A DNA stretch of 57,550 nucleotides from Vreelandella subglaciescola (GTDB lineage: Bacteria; Pseudomonadota; Gammaproteobacteria; Pseudomonadales; Halomonadaceae): NCBI GenBank assembly GCA_030454225.1, contig JAKDRW010000009.1, forward strand, positions 1 to 57,550, given 5' to 3'. A model generated the notes under the pieces. It was not told where the DNA came from, did not search any database, and was given only the letters and a program-made list of their open reading frames with translations. Positions 8,708 through 17,904 of this stretch are shown here, one piece after another (the stretch's first letter is position 1; each line of letters opens with the position of its first letter). The position numbers were made by a program, and so were the translations under genes.

Positions 8708-9090
8708 TGACCGCTTTACCCTTTTATGCCGCCGTGGCGTCGGGCAGCGCGCTGGGGGCGGGGCTGCGCTATCTGGTCGCGCTGGCGGCCGTCGCGCTGA
8801 TGGGGCCGGCGTTCTGGGCGGGGACGCTTACCGTCAACCTGCTGGGGTCGGGGCTGATCGCCTGGTACTCGACCCGGGCAGCGCGCTCCCCCCACGGCAC
8901 GCTCGCCCGCTGGCACGGCTTTTGGACGGTCGGCGTATGCGGCGGCTTTACCACCTTTTCCCTGTTCAGCGTTGAGGCCGTTATACTTTGGCAGCACGGC
9001 CAGCCCGCCGTGGCGCTGGGCTATGTAGCGGCAAGCGTTATCGGCTGGATGGCGGCCGCGCGGCTGGGCCAGCGGCTGGCCGGGGACTGA
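8707..9090 (+). CDS. crcB: Fluoride channel/exporter CrcB (FluC), second paralog
   Basis: This is the partner of the preceding crcB, also 127 residues with four predicted helices. It keeps the canonical CGGFTTFSLFSVE segment with the pore phenylalanines, the Asn of TVNLLGSG and the arginine of GAGLRY. It is translationally coupled to the first copy by a one-base overlap (TGATG). Together they probably form a dual-topology heterodimer that lets fluoride leave the cell down its gradient. No fluoride riboswitch was recognised upstream of the pair. Confidence 0.9.
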   Translation: MTALPFYAAVASGSALGAGLRYLVALAAVALMGPAFWAGTLTVNLLGSGLIAWYSTRAARSPHGTLARWHGFWTVGVCGGFTTFSLFSVEAVILWQHGQPAVALGYVAASVIGWMAAARLGQRLAGD

Positions 9091-9141
9091 TGCGAGGGTT
9101 ATGCTCGGCGGGCTTATCCATACCGATCAGGGAGAACAGTC

Positions 9142-9606
9142 ATGTCCGATACGCGTGCTGAGGCACTAAAAGTGCTGGTGCTGCACGGTCCCAACCTCAA
9201 CCTGCTGGGCACCCGGCAGCCGGAAATCTACGGCGGCGAAACCCTGGTCGATGTGAATCATGCGCTTGAGCGCCGGGCCGAAGCGGCGGGCGTGACGCTT
9301 GCCCACCGGCAAAGCAACCACGAAGGCGAGCTGATCGACGCCATCCAGGCGGCGCGCAATGACGCCACCACGGCCATCATCATCAACCCCGCCGCCTATA
9401 CCCATACCTCGGTGGCGATTCTGGATGCGCTCAACGCCTTTGACGGCACCGTGATCGAGGTGCACATCTCCAACGTGCACCAGCGCGAGGCGTTTCGCCA
9501 TCACTCCTACGTGTCAATGCGCGCCGACGGCGTAATCGCCGGGCTCGGCACCCAGGGCTACCACGCCGCGCTGGACGCCGTAGTGGCCGCGCGCGACGCC
9601 GCTTAG
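9142..9606 (+). CDS. aroQ: 3-dehydroquinate dehydratase, type II
   Basis: AroQ dehydrates 3-dehydroquinate to 3-dehydroshikimate in the shikimate pathway (cytoplasm, dodecamer). Family motifs are in order: [16 protein letters not shown] near the N-terminus with the catalytic Tyr, the [10 protein letters not shown] segment, NPAAYTHTS, and [21 protein letters not shown] with the catalytic His. At 154 residues it has the normal length. A good site (GGGAGAAC) precedes the ATG. Its stop codon interlocks with that of the convergent FUSC gene (shared TTAG). It is not in an operon with accBC as in many proteobacteria. Confidence 0.95.
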   Translation: MSDTRAEALKVLVLHGPNLNLLGTRQPEIYGGETLVDVNHALERRAEAAGVTLAHRQSNHEGELIDAIQAARNDATTAIIINPAAYTHTSVAILDALNAFDGTVIEVHISNVHQREAFRHHSYVSMRADGVIAGLGTQGYHAALDAVVAARDAA

Positions 9607-11525
9607 CGAGCTTTCTTCGGGGCCGATGTTCGCCGTAACTCGGCGGTATCGGCCAGCGCATGACGCAGCTGAGCGGCAGCGTCGCCAAGAGCCCCGCGGC
9701 CGAGGGCAAACGGCGGCGTGCCAAGTAATTGTTGTGCATCGTCGGGCGCGGTACTCAGCCTGCGTAACGCAGCCAACAGCGCCACCGCAGCCTCGCGGTC
9801 AGCCGGGGCAAGGTGGGTCTTCTGGAGAAGCGTACGCAGCTGAATGACGCCGTCGGCAAGGTTCAGCACACCGAGAGTGGTGGCGTGCTGAACGCTACCG
9901 CTTTGCTGTGCCTGACCAATATGCAGCATCAGCCGCAGCAGCCGGCGGTACATGCGTCCGTACCAGGCGTCATCGGGTGCTGGGCTGTCGTGGTGGCCGC
10001 ACAGGCGTTCGATATCGCGCAGCATAAGCCGTGCTAGATAGCCGGCCCGGCGTGCCGGGCGGCGCGGCAGTAGCCGGTAGGCCAGCGCCACCAGAGCGAT
10101 ACTGGCGATGAGCGAGCCGGCATCCAGCAGCACGCTGCCGGGATCGGTTGGCGCCTGCAGAAATGGCTGGCTGGCGAGCATAAAGCACATATTGCCGTCT
10201 AACGCGGGAACCTTTGTTTTACTGCTGGCTCGGGCCAGCCCGCCGAACAGCATAAACGGCGCTAGCATCAGCAGGATATCCCCAAGCCCCGCGGCGTGGG
10301 GCATCAGCCACAGCCGGAACGCCGCTGCCAAGCCGACGCCGACGATAATCCCTTGCAGCATGCGCGGCGCGAGCGCCTGAGGCATGTCCATGCTCGATAG
10401 CACCATGGTGAAGGTGCAGAGCCCCATGGCCGGCAGCCAGGCGTTATCCCATCCTGAATAGGCCACCAGCAGCCCGGCCAGCAGCGTGACTACGCCGCCG
10501 GCCGTGCCGGCAATCAGCGCCGACGGCGTATCGCGACGCGTAGGCAAGGTCATGCGCGACGGTAACGGGCGCAGCGAGCGCTGCTGCTTAAGCCAAGCGG
10601 TGCCGGCGGCCTCGGTATCGCTCAGCTGGTCGAGCAGGCGCGCCAGCCGCGGTGAATACGCTTGAGCCCGGTCGGCAGCATGCTTGAGCGCTGCGGCTGC
10701 ACTGGTCTGCCGTGCGGGCTGATCGAGGGCCTCGGCGGCGTTGCCTAACGCTTCTTTGAGCTCGGTTGGAAGCGGGCGTCGACCGGTGACCCGAGCCATG
10801 GCCAGCAGGCTGAGCGTGGCGGCGACAAAGGCGCCGCTGACCCGGGCGCCGGAAGATGGCCGCAGCGGACCGGCGTGGCTGGGAGCCAGCTGCTGCTCAA
10901 GTCTTGTCAGCGAGAGTAGCGGTTCATCGTTGGCCGGCGGTGCTGTGCTCTGAGCCAGCTGCCTGAGCGCATGACCGCCCAGACCGCGGACGCGATCAAG
11001 CAGTTCGCGCCGGGGCGGTGCCGGCAGCAATACCATGCCCATGGCGATAACGCAGACAACGCCGATCAGCGTGCAAATGACTCGCGCCATGGCAATGGCT
11101 GCGCTGCCGCCGATGGCGCCCAGGCTTGGCAGCAGCACGACGCTTGCGGTGAGTCCGGCCATTAACGCCGCGTAGCTGAAGGCAGCGCGGGTCAGGTGCG
11201 TTAGCGCCGCACAGCCACCGGCCCAGACGGCCAGCAGCACGAGCACCGCCATCAGCGGCAGAGGAGCGGCCAGCAGTGCAAAGCCTACTCCTGCGCCGGC
11301 AAGTGTGCCCACCAGGCGATAGACGCCACGCTCCAGCAGTAGCCCGCGCGAAGGCTGCGCCACGATCCACACGGCCATGGGGGCCCAGAAAGCGTTGGGC
11401 AGATGAAACAGCGAGGCAATAGCAAATGACGTCAGCGCCATGGCGGCGGTGCTGGCGCCAAATACGGCGCTTTGGCGACTCAGGCCCAGGGCGTGGGTGA
11501 TGCGAGAGAGATAGGGTGCAAACAT
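9603..11525 (-). CDS. FUSC-family membrane protein (aromatic acid exporter-like)
   Basis: This 640-residue inner-membrane protein has two hydrophobic blocks of about six helices each (roughly residues 15-170 and 330-490), separated by a soluble segment and ending in a soluble tail. This is the architecture of the FUSC family (AaeB, YccS). AaeB-type members export aromatic carboxylic acids with a membrane-fusion partner. No AaeA-like partner is adjacent, so the role is only a family-level call. It may be transcribed separately from the hem operon upstream, since a terminator lies between them. Confidence 0.75.
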   Translation of the reverse strand: MFAPYLSRITHALGLSRQSAVFGASTAAMALTSFAIASLFHLPNAFWAPMAVWIVAQPSRGLLLERGVYRLVGTLAGAGVGFALLAAPLPLMAVLVLLAVWAGGCAALTHLTRAAFSYAALMAGLTASVVLLPSLGAIGGSAAIAMARVICTLIGVVCVIAMGMVLLPAPPRRELLDRVRGLGGHALRQLAQSTAPPANDEPLLSLTRLEQQLAPSHAGPLRPSSGARVSGAFVAATLSLLAMARVTGRRPLPTELKEALGNAAEALDQPARQTSAAAALKHAADRAQAYSPRLARLLDQLSDTEAAGTAWLKQQRSLRPLPSRMTLPTRRDTPSALIAGTAGGVVTLLAGLLVAYSGWDNAWLPAMGLCTFTMVLSSMDMPQALAPRMLQGIIVGVGLAAAFRLWLMPHAAGLGDILLMLAPFMLFGGLARASSKTKVPALDGNMCFMLASQPFLQAPTDPGSVLLDAGSLIASIALVALAYRLLPRRPARRAGYLARLMLRDIERLCGHHDSPAPDDAWYGRMYRRLLRLMLHIGQAQQSGSVQHATTLGVLNLADGVIQLRTLLQKTHLAPADREAAVALLAALRRLSTAPDDAQQLLGTPPFALGRGALGDAAAQLRHALADTAELRRTSAPKKAR

Positions 11526-11551
11526 GATCAGATCGTGGCCAGCAACAGCAT

Positions 11552-11575
11552 AAAAAAGGCACCCGCAGGTGCCTT
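11552..11575 (-). terminator. Terminator of the hemCDXY operon
   Basis: On the minus strand an 8-bp stem AAGGCACC/GGTGCCTT (11556-11575, four-base loop) runs into a T6 tract. It lies between the hemY stop and the FUSC start. Confidence 0.85.
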
Positions 11576-11603
11576 GTCAGTATAGCTTACCGGTACTGAT
11601 GAC

Positions 11604-12875
11604 TCAGGCGCTTTTCTTGCCTTTGCCCTTGGCTTTATCGGAAATACCGTCGGCGCTTTGCCCTTCGCTTGGCTGGGGCAGCGAGGGCAGCGACTTGGCC
11701 AGCATTTCTACGCTGTGGCGGTAGTACAGCTGGCTCTTGTTGTGCTCGCCAAGGCTGGCGTACAGGCGCGCAAGCTCGGCGCAGACCACGCCGTTGGGGC
11801 GCTGGCGCTGGCTGGCTTCAAAGTATTCCTGCGCTTTGGCCCAGGCGCCGGTGCGCAGCGACAGTCGTCCGCAGGCGAGCAGCAGCTCGGGGTCGTTGGG
11901 GCGCTCTTTCAACCAGCCTTCGGCCTTGGCCAGCTGGCGGCGAGCATCGACGTTCAACAGCCCGTAGCGCTTGACCAGCCGCGCGTCCCAGTGGAAGTCC
12001 AGCGAGTGGCTGAGCAAGCGCTCGGCGATAGTGTCTTCGCCGGCCTGCACCAGCGCTTCGGTGTACAGCACAATGAGCTCGGTATTGGCGCGCAGGTAGT
12101 CGGGCATATCGGCCCACAGGCTGCGCACGCGCTCGATATCGCCGGGGTTTTTGGCCTCGAAGATAATCAGTTCGCGATAGGCGAGAAACTCGAGCTGCTC
12201 GCGCTCGGTTTGGGAAATCAGCTTTTGCGCGACCAGCCGTGGAATCAGCCGGCGCAGGCCGTCCCAGTCGTTGACGCTGAGGTGGACCTGCTTGAGCAGC
12301 TTGAGCACCTGCGGATGGTTGGCCAGCTTTTTATCCATCCGGTTGAGGATCGCCAGCGCCTCTTCGGGCTGCTGGCGGTCGATCATCAGCTGCGCCTGCA
12401 TCAGCCCGATAGCGGCATCGGCGCCGTCGGTGGAGAGCTGCGCCTGATTCAAATGCTCCTGGGATTTCTCGTAGTGGCCCTGATAGTGCGCCGCCAGCGC
12501 GGCGGACAGGTGGTTAACCAGCGGCGTGCTGGAATCGTCGGCGGCGTGGCTGAGGGTTTTTTCAGCTTTTTTCCAGCGCCCTTCGGTTAGCGCTACCAGC
12601 CCGCGCACGGTGTGCTTCATGGCGCGGCGGTTGCGCGCGCGGCCGTTCCAGCGGCGAAAGCGCCCCACCGGGCGCAGCAGGCCGGCGAGCAGGCGCAGCA
12701 CGAAATGCAGCACAATAAATGCCGCCAGCAGTAGCACCAGGCCAAACCAGAACGATGTTTGTACCGAGGTATCACCCACGCGGATCAGCCAGTAGCCGGG
12801 CACCGACATCATCAAATGCCCGAACAGCGCGCCGAGGGCCAGCCCGGCGACGATCAGCAAAATGAGTTTTCTCAT
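11604..12875 (-). CDS. hemY: HemY, inner-membrane TPR protein of the heme operon
   Basis: HemY is an inner-membrane protein conserved at the end of the gammaproteobacterial hemCDXY operon; its exact role in heme synthesis is not settled. Two membrane helices are visible at the N-terminus (about residues 4-24 and 40-68), followed by a long helical tetratricopeptide-like region. The tail is lysine-rich. At 423 residues it is close to the E. coli protein (about 400). Its ATG overlaps the hemX stop by four bases (ATGA), indicating coupled translation. Confidence 0.9.
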   Translation of the reverse strand: MRKLILLIVAGLALGALFGHLMMSVPGYWLIRVGDTSVQTSFWFGLVLLLAAFIVLHFVLRLLAGLLRPVGRFRRWNGRARNRRAMKHTVRGLVALTEGRWKKAEKTLSHAADDSSTPLVNHLSAALAAHYQGHYEKSQEHLNQAQLSTDGADAAIGLMQAQLMIDRQQPEEALAILNRMDKKLANHPQVLKLLKQVHLSVNDWDGLRRLIPRLVAQKLISQTEREQLEFLAYRELIIFEAKNPGDIERVRSLWADMPDYLRANTELIVLYTEALVQAGEDTIAERLLSHSLDFHWDARLVKRYGLLNVDARRQLAKAEGWLKERPNDPELLLACGRLSLRTGAWAKAQEYFEASQRQRPNGVVCAELARLYASLGEHNKSQLYYRHSVEMLAKSLPSLPQPSEGQSADGISDKAKGKGKKSA

Positions 12876-14302
12876 GCGTCACCTCCGCCTTCGCGGCGCT
12901 TTTCAAAACGCTTGTCGATGAACTCGGCGAGCGCCTGCTGGGAGCCGCTGATATCGGGGAGCTCGGGGGTGATCCGGGTGTCCTTGAGCTCTTTCAAACG
13001 GCTGATGACGCTTTGGGTATCGGTGCGCTCGGTATCGTAGTAGCCATTGAGCAGCTCCAGCGCGTCGTCAATGCTGGCGTCATAGAGCTCTTGCTCCTGC
13101 TTGAGCAGGGCAATCTGGGACTGCTCGATAATCAGCCGCAGGCTCTGGCGCAGGTAGGCCTCCTGCTCGGGGGTGACTAGCGTTTCCAGCCCTTCGTCGT
13201 GCTTGCGTACCACCACCAGGTCTTTGAGCTCGTCGCCAAAGCGCGCCAGCTGGCGCTGGAAAGTGCCGCTGGGCGCCTCGTCCATGCCGGGCTCGACTTC
13301 TTCTGCCTCAACGTCCTGATCCAGATGCAAGGTCTGGATGCGCTCCTGCTGGGCATCGAAGGCCAGATAGAGCCCGGTGCGGTCAACCTCGGGTACCGCG
13401 TCGAGGGCGGCCAGCTCGCTGGCAATTGCGCGGCGTACCGGGGTCAGCGCGGGGTTGTCGGCGTCAGCCAGACGATCATCGGCGGACTGCAGCAGCGCCG
13501 CCGCGCCTTTGACGTCGCCTTCAAACCGTAGGCGCTGGTTGGCCAGGCGCAGCAGGTAGGCGGCCTCGGCGTGGAGCCAGTCGCGCTCGTCGGTGTCCTG
13601 CTCCTGGGAGAGCTGGGTGAGCACCTTGTCGAGCGTGCTGTCGACGCTTTGGCGATAGTCGGAAAACTCGCTGTGCAGCGAGTCCAGGGTCTCATCAAGC
13701 GCCTGGTCGCGGTCTTTCTCGCCGCTTTCCATGCGTGTCTCAAGCTGGCTGACAGCCTGCTGTGAGGCGTTGTCGCGGGTCTGCTCGGTCAGCGCATCCA
13801 GGCGCTGCTGCTGGTTTTCCAACCGCTGCCAGCCCTGCCAGGCGAGCAACGCCAGCACGAGAGCCACGATCAGCACCAGCACGATGGCGATAATCCCACC
13901 CTTGCCACCGCTTTTTGGTGGCTTGCCGCCGCCCTCTGGCTTACCGCCGCCCACGGGCGATTTTCCACCATTCTGGGGGGATTTATCCGCGTTTTTGGGC
14001 GATTTTCCGGCGTTGTTTGGCGGTTTGCCAACGCTATCGGGGGGAGTGCCGCCTGCGTTTTTGCCCGCGGGCTTTGCGCTGCTGGCCGAGTCAACGGGGG
14101 CGGCCTGTGCCGGGGCGCTGCCCTTGGCTTTATTGCCGCCTTTGCCGTGACGGCGCGAGCGGTTGGCGCCGCCATTGGCGTTGCTCTTGGCCTCGGCCTC
14201 GGGCGTCGGGCCGGCGGGCGTGGTGTCCTGGGTGACATCATCGCGCTTGGCGTCTGCGTCTGCCTTGCGCGCGTCGTCCTGATCAGTGGGGTGTTGAGTC
14301 AT
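12872..14302 (-). CDS. hemX: HemX, membrane-anchored heme operon protein
   Basis: HemX is annotated in many genomes as a uroporphyrinogen-III C-methyltransferase but lacks the methyltransferase fold; it is a single-pass membrane protein. Three parts are seen: a polar N-terminus (1-80), a low-complexity stretch at about 86-133 built of degenerate seven-residue units of the form KxPxxxG, and a membrane helix at 137-155 followed by a coiled-coil and helical periplasmic domain. At 476 residues it is longer than the E. coli protein (about 390), the excess being the N-terminal repeats. It lies 16 bases after hemD and overlaps hemY. Confidence 0.88.
   Translation of the reverse strand: MTQHPTDQDDARKADADAKRDDVTQDTTPAGPTPEAEAKSNANGGANRSRRHGKGGNKAKGSAPAQAAPVDSASSAKPAGKNAGGTPPDSVGKPPNNAGKSPKNADKSPQNGGKSPVGGGKPEGGGKPPKSGGKGGIIAIVLVLIVALVLALLAWQGWQRLENQQQRLDALTEQTRDNASQQAVSQLETRMESGEKDRDQALDETLDSLHSEFSDYRQSVDSTLDKVLTQLSQEQDTDERDWLHAEAAYLLRLANQRLRFEGDVKGAAALLQSADDRLADADNPALTPVRRAIASELAALDAVPEVDRTGLYLAFDAQQERIQTLHLDQDVEAEEVEPGMDEAPSGTFQRQLARFGDELKDLVVVRKHDEGLETLVTPEQEAYLRQSLRLIIEQSQIALLKQEQELYDASIDDALELLNGYYDTERTDTQSVISRLKELKDTRITPELPDISGSQQALAEFIDKRFEKRREGGGDA
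13904..14047 (-). repeat. Degenerate 21-bp repeats encoding KxPxxxG units in hemX
   Basis: About seven consecutive units of seven residues (for example KPPNNAG, KSPKNAD, KSPQNGG, KSPVGGG, KPPKSGG; one unit is a residue short) are encoded in phase just before the membrane helix of HemX. The bases show matching GGTGGC/TTTTCC-type repetition. Such tracts change copy number easily. Confidence 0.7.
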
Positions 14303-14318
14303 GTGTCACTAGCCTTTG

Positions 14319-15095
14319 TTAAAGTCCTTGATCGACATCGGCGCCCGGTGGAGAGCAAACGCGCGCGAGCGCAGCGGTTAATGCGGGCGGTGTTGCCCCC
14401 GACGCCACCGTGGTGGTCGTAAAGCCCAGGGTATTAGCCAGTGTAGCCAAGCGCCGGCTGGAAACGATTAGCGGTTGGTGCAAGCCACCAGGATGGCACC
14501 ATGTTGCCAGATGTTGCAGCAGTTCGCCGCTGGTGACGATCAACGCTTGGTAGCGGCCGCCGTGCAGCAATTGCCCGGCGGCGGGTGGTAGCGCCACGTA
14601 CTCGCGGCGATAAATTTCGCTGCGGGTGACGCGGGCGCCGCGCTCGCTAAGCGTTTGAGTCATCAGCAAACGCCCGCCTTCGCCGGCCACCAGGAGTATT
14701 TTTTGCTCGGTTAGCTGGCGCAGCGAAGGTAGCGTCAGCAGCGCTTCGCTGGTGTCTTCGACGGCGTCCGCCGGTGGGGTGCGTACGCGCACGCCGAGCC
14801 GCTGGTGAAGCGCCTCGGCGGTGGCGGTGCCCACGCTATAATAATCAATCCCCACGGGCAGCTGCGGCCAGTAGCGCTCCAGCGCATCGCTCAGGCAGTG
14901 CGCCGCGAACGGGCTGACGACGATAATTTTCTGGTACTCATCAATATCCAGCCACAGGCTGCGCTGCGCGGGCGTCTCGGTGAGCGGGACAAGCTGCATG
15001 ATCGGCAGCATTTCCACCGCGTATCCGCGCTCGCGCAGCGCATCGGCAAGCGCGTTGCCGCGCTCGCCGGGACGGGTGATGAGTACCGTCTGCAC
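14319..15095 (-). CDS. hemD: Uroporphyrinogen-III synthase
   Basis: HemD closes and inverts hydroxymethylbilane to uroporphyrinogen III in tetrapyrrole synthesis. The start LITRPGERGNALADAL and the two-domain length (258 residues) fit the family, which is otherwise poorly conserved; the middle YSVGTATAEAL and late IVTSGELLQHLA segments are the usual landmarks. It begins 2 bases after the hemC stop, so hemC and hemD are surely cotranscribed. Confidence 0.92.
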   Translation of the reverse strand: MQTVLITRPGERGNALADALRERGYAVEMLPIMQLVPLTETPAQRSLWLDIDEYQKIIVVSPFAAHCLSDALERYWPQLPVGIDYYSVGTATAEALHQRLGVRVRTPPADAVEDTSEALLTLPSLRQLTEQKILLVAGEGGRLLMTQTLSERGARVTRSEIYRREYVALPPAAGQLLHGGRYQALIVTSGELLQHLATWCHPGGLHQPLIVSSRRLATLANTLGFTTTTVASGATPPALTAALARVCSPPGADVDQGL

Positions 15096-15097
15096 GA

Positions 15098-16036
15098 CTA
15101 CTGGCGCCCGTACACGTCGGCGAGGATATCGCCTGCGCCCTGCTCGAGCAGGTCTTCGGCCACGCGAATGCCCAGCGCTTCGGGTTCGTGTATGGAGCCT
15201 TTGCCCTCGGCGCGCAGCACCTCGGTGCCCTCGGGGTTACCTACCAGGCCGCGCAGCCACAGCGTTTCGCCTTCCTTGTCGAGGATCGCGTGGCCGCCGA
15301 TGGGGACCTGGCAGCCGCCTTCCAGGCGCGTATTCATGGCGCGCTCGGCGCGTACGCGGGTGGCCGTATCGGCATCGTCGAGCGGCGCCAGCAGGCCGAT
15401 CATTTCGGGGTCGTGCAGGCGGCACTCGATACCCAGTGCCCCCTGGCCGCAGGCGGGCAGGCAGATCTCGGGCGGTAACGCCTGGGCGATGCGCGCTTCA
15501 AGGCCCAGCCGCTGGAGGCCCGAGGAGGCTAAAATGATGGCGTCAAATTCGCCGTCGTCGAGCTTGCCCAGGCGCGTCTGCACGTTGCCGCGCAGGTTGA
15601 GGATCTCAAGATCGGGGCGCGCTTCGCGCAGCTGCAGACCGCGACGCAGGCTTGCCGTTCCGACTTTGGCGCCTTCGGGCAGTTCGTCGACGCCTTGATA
15701 GTGGTTGGACACAAACGCATCGCTTGGGTCAGCGCCGGCAAAGATGACCGAGAGGCCCAGCCCTTCGGGGAAGGTCATCGGTACGTCTTTCATTGAATGC
15801 ACGGCGATGTCTGCGCGACCGTCAAGCATGGCTTCTTCCAGCTCTTTGACAAACAGCGCCTTGCCGCCGATTTTCGCCAGCGGCGTATCGAGGATCTTGT
15901 CACCCTTGGTCGACAGCGCTACCAGCTCGACCTCGAGCTCGGGATTCATGGCGGTTAAACGATCACGCACGTATTCGGCCTGCCACATAGCCAGTTGGCT
16001 TTTACGCGTAGCGATACGTAGCTTGCTAATAGACAC
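15098..16036 (-). CDS. hemC: Porphobilinogen deaminase (hydroxymethylbilane synthase)
   Basis: HemC joins four porphobilinogen units to hydroxymethylbilane on a dipyrromethane cofactor. Visible landmarks are [14 protein letters not shown] at the start, the [11 protein letters not shown] catalytic Asp region, the TASLRR and [10 protein letters not shown] arginine segments, and the cofactor cysteine in EGGCQVPIG. At 312 residues it is full length. The start is GTG, preceded by AGGGAGAGAAGC. It is the first gene of hemCDXY and is divergent from argH. Part of its ribosome-binding site can pair with the small RNA predicted at 41.09-41.24 kb (see findings). Confidence 0.95.
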   Translation of the reverse strand: MSISKLRIATRKSQLAMWQAEYVRDRLTAMNPELEVELVALSTKGDKILDTPLAKIGGKALFVKELEEAMLDGRADIAVHSMKDVPMTFPEGLGLSVIFAGADPSDAFVSNHYQGVDELPEGAKVGTASLRRGLQLREARPDLEILNLRGNVQTRLGKLDDGEFDAIILASSGLQRLGLEARIAQALPPEICLPACGQGALGIECRLHDPEMIGLLAPLDDADTATRVRAERAMNTRLEGGCQVPIGGHAILDKEGETLWLRGLVGNPEGTEVLRAEGKGSIHEPEALGIRVAEDLLEQGAGDILADVYGRQ

Positions 16037-16290
16037 GCTTCTCTCCCTTTGGCCGACAAACGACCGTATAAACGATGATAGGGCTTATCATAAAGCACCT
16101 GAGTGAATAGGAAAAATCGCGCTCCACGGCATGCCGCAGGCTAGGGCGACTCTGGTACACTTTCGCCTAATACCCTTAGCCGTGATCTACCCCCGAATAA
16201 TGATCCCAACCGGCGGCCGCAATGGGCGAGCCGCTGTGCCGTGGGCGCCTGATCTTTTGATTCTACCTTCATACGTAAAGGACTTCTGCC

Positions 16291-17694
16291 ATGAGTCAAG
16301 CCACTAACCAGTCCTGGGGCGGCCGTTTCAGCGAGCCGACCGACGCTTTTGTCGAACGTTTTACCGCCTCGGTCACCTTTGATCAGCGCCTGGCGCCGCA
16401 GGATATCCAAGGCTCCATTGCCCACGCGACCATGCTGGCGCGGGTTGGGGTTCTCAGCGACGACGAGCGCGACGCCATCGTGACGGGGCTTAGCGAGATT
16501 CGCGGCGAGATCGAGCGCGGCGAGTTTGACTGGTCGGTGCCGCTTGAAGACGTGCACATGAACATCGAGGCGCGGCTCACCGAAAAAATCGGCGTTACGG
16601 GTAAAAAACTGCACACCGGACGCTCGCGCAACGATCAGGTGGCAACCGATATCCGCCTTTACCTGCGCGATGCCATCGACGCGATAGAAACCCAGCTAAT
16701 TCGCCTGCGCGATGGCATGGTCGAGCTTGCCGAGCGCGAAGCCGACACCATCATGCCGGGCTTTACCCACCTGCAAACCGCCCAGCCGGTGACCTTTGGC
16801 CACCATCTGCTGGCGTGGCAGGAAATGCTCGTTCGCGACCATGAGCGCCTGCTCGACTGCCGCCGGCGGATGAACGTGCTGCCGCTGGGCGCGGCCGCGC
16901 TGGCCGGCACCACCTACCCGATCGACCGCCACGTTACCGCCGAACTTTTGGGCTTTGAGCGTCCCGCAGAAAACTCGCTGGACGCGGTGAGCGACCGCGA
17001 TTTCGCCATCGAGTTCACAAGCTTCGCCAGCATCCTTTTGATGCACATGTCGCGCATGAGCGAGGAGCTGGTGCTGTGGAGCAGCGCACAGTTTGATTTT
17101 ATCGACCTGCCCGACCGCTTCTGCACCGGCTCGTCGATTATGCCGCAGAAGAAAAACCCCGACGTGCCGGAGCTGGTGCGCGGCAAGACCGGGCGCGTTT
17201 ACGGCCACCTGATGAGCCTTTTGACGCTGATGAAGTCGCAGCCGCTGGCCTATAACAAGGATAATCAGGAAGATAAGGAGCCGCTGTTCGACAGCGTGGC
17301 GACGGTGCTCGACTGCCTCAAAGCCTTTGCCGACATGGTGCCGGCCGTCGAGCCGAAAAAGGCCAACATGTTCGAAGCCGCGCGGCAGGGCTTCTCGACC
17401 GCCACCGACCTGGCCGACTATCTGGTGCGCAAGGGCGTAGCCTTCCGCGACGCCCACGACATCGTCGGCCAGTCGGTGGCCTACGGTCTGCAGCAGGAAA
17501 AAGACCTCTCGGAAATGACCCTGGACGAGCTCAAGCGCTTCTCCGAGGTGATCGAGCCTGACGTGTTCGATGTGCTCACCCTTGAAGGCTCGGTGGCCGC
17601 GCGCAACCACATTGGCGGCACCGCGCCCGATCAGGTGCGCGCCGCCGCCAGCCGTGCCCGTGCGGCGCTGGCCGAAATCAAGGAGCGCACGTGA
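16291..17694 (+). CDS. argH: Argininosuccinate lyase
   Basis: ArgH splits argininosuccinate into arginine and fumarate, the last step of arginine synthesis. The fumarase/aspartase superfamily signature [12 protein letters not shown] is present near residue 284, along with the HTGRSRNDQ substrate loop and TVGSSAMPYK-equivalent regions. At 467 residues it is full length. A possible extended -10 element (TGGTACACT at 16153-16161) lies in the 254-base divergent gap shared with hemC. Its last bases overlap the next gene (GTGA). The hemC/argH divergence is common in pseudomonads and relatives. Confidence 0.96.
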   Translation: MSQATNQSWGGRFSEPTDAFVERFTASVTFDQRLAPQDIQGSIAHATMLARVGVLSDDERDAIVTGLSEIRGEIERGEFDWSVPLEDVHMNIEARLTEKIGVTGKKLHTGRSRNDQVATDIRLYLRDAIDAIETQLIRLRDGMVELAEREADTIMPGFTHLQTAQPVTFGHHLLAWQEMLVRDHERLLDCRRRMNVLPLGAAALAGTTYPIDRHVTAELLGFERPAENSLDAVSDRDFAIEFTSFASILLMHMSRMSEELVLWSSAQFDFIDLPDRFCTGSSIMPQKKNPDVPELVRGKTGRVYGHLMSLLTLMKSQPLAYNKDNQEDKEPLFDSVATVLDCLKAFADMVPAVEPKKANMFEAARQGFSTATDLADYLVRKGVAFRDAHDIVGQSVAYGLQQEKDLSEMTLDELKRFSEVIEPDVFDVLTLEGSVAARNHIGGTAPDQVRAAASRARAALAEIKERT

Positions 17695-17894
17695 AGGGCG
17701 AAAAGCAGGCCCGGATGACCGCTGGCATCAAGGGCGGCGCGCTGCTGGCAGGCGTTTTAGTGGCCGGCCTGCTGGCCGGCTGCGGCCAGAAAGGGCCGCT
17801 GTACCCGCCGGACGCCGAGAGCACCGCTGCCGAACCGATCGACGCCGCCGAACCGACTGACGCTATCGAACCGGCTGAAGCCGCCGCTCGATAA
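17691..17894 (+). CDS. lptM: LptM (YifL-like) lipoprotein, LPS transport assembly factor
   Basis: This small lipoprotein of 67 residues has a signal peptide and lipobox LLAGC with the lipidated cysteine at residue 31, directly followed by GQKGPLYPP, the hallmark of LptM. LptM helps mature the LptDE LPS translocon in the outer membrane. The rest is a low-complexity tail rich in Ala, Glu and Pro with AEPxDA units. The start is GTG overlapping the argH stop, with AAGGAG six bases upstream; a later ATG at 17715 is possible and would shorten the cytoplasmic end. Its place before lysA is conserved in gammaproteobacteria. Confidence 0.88.
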   Translation: MKGEKQARMTAGIKGGALLAGVLVAGLLAGCGQKGPLYPPDAESTAAEPIDAAEPTDAIEPAEAAAR

Positions 17895-17904
17895 AGAGGA
17901 CCCC

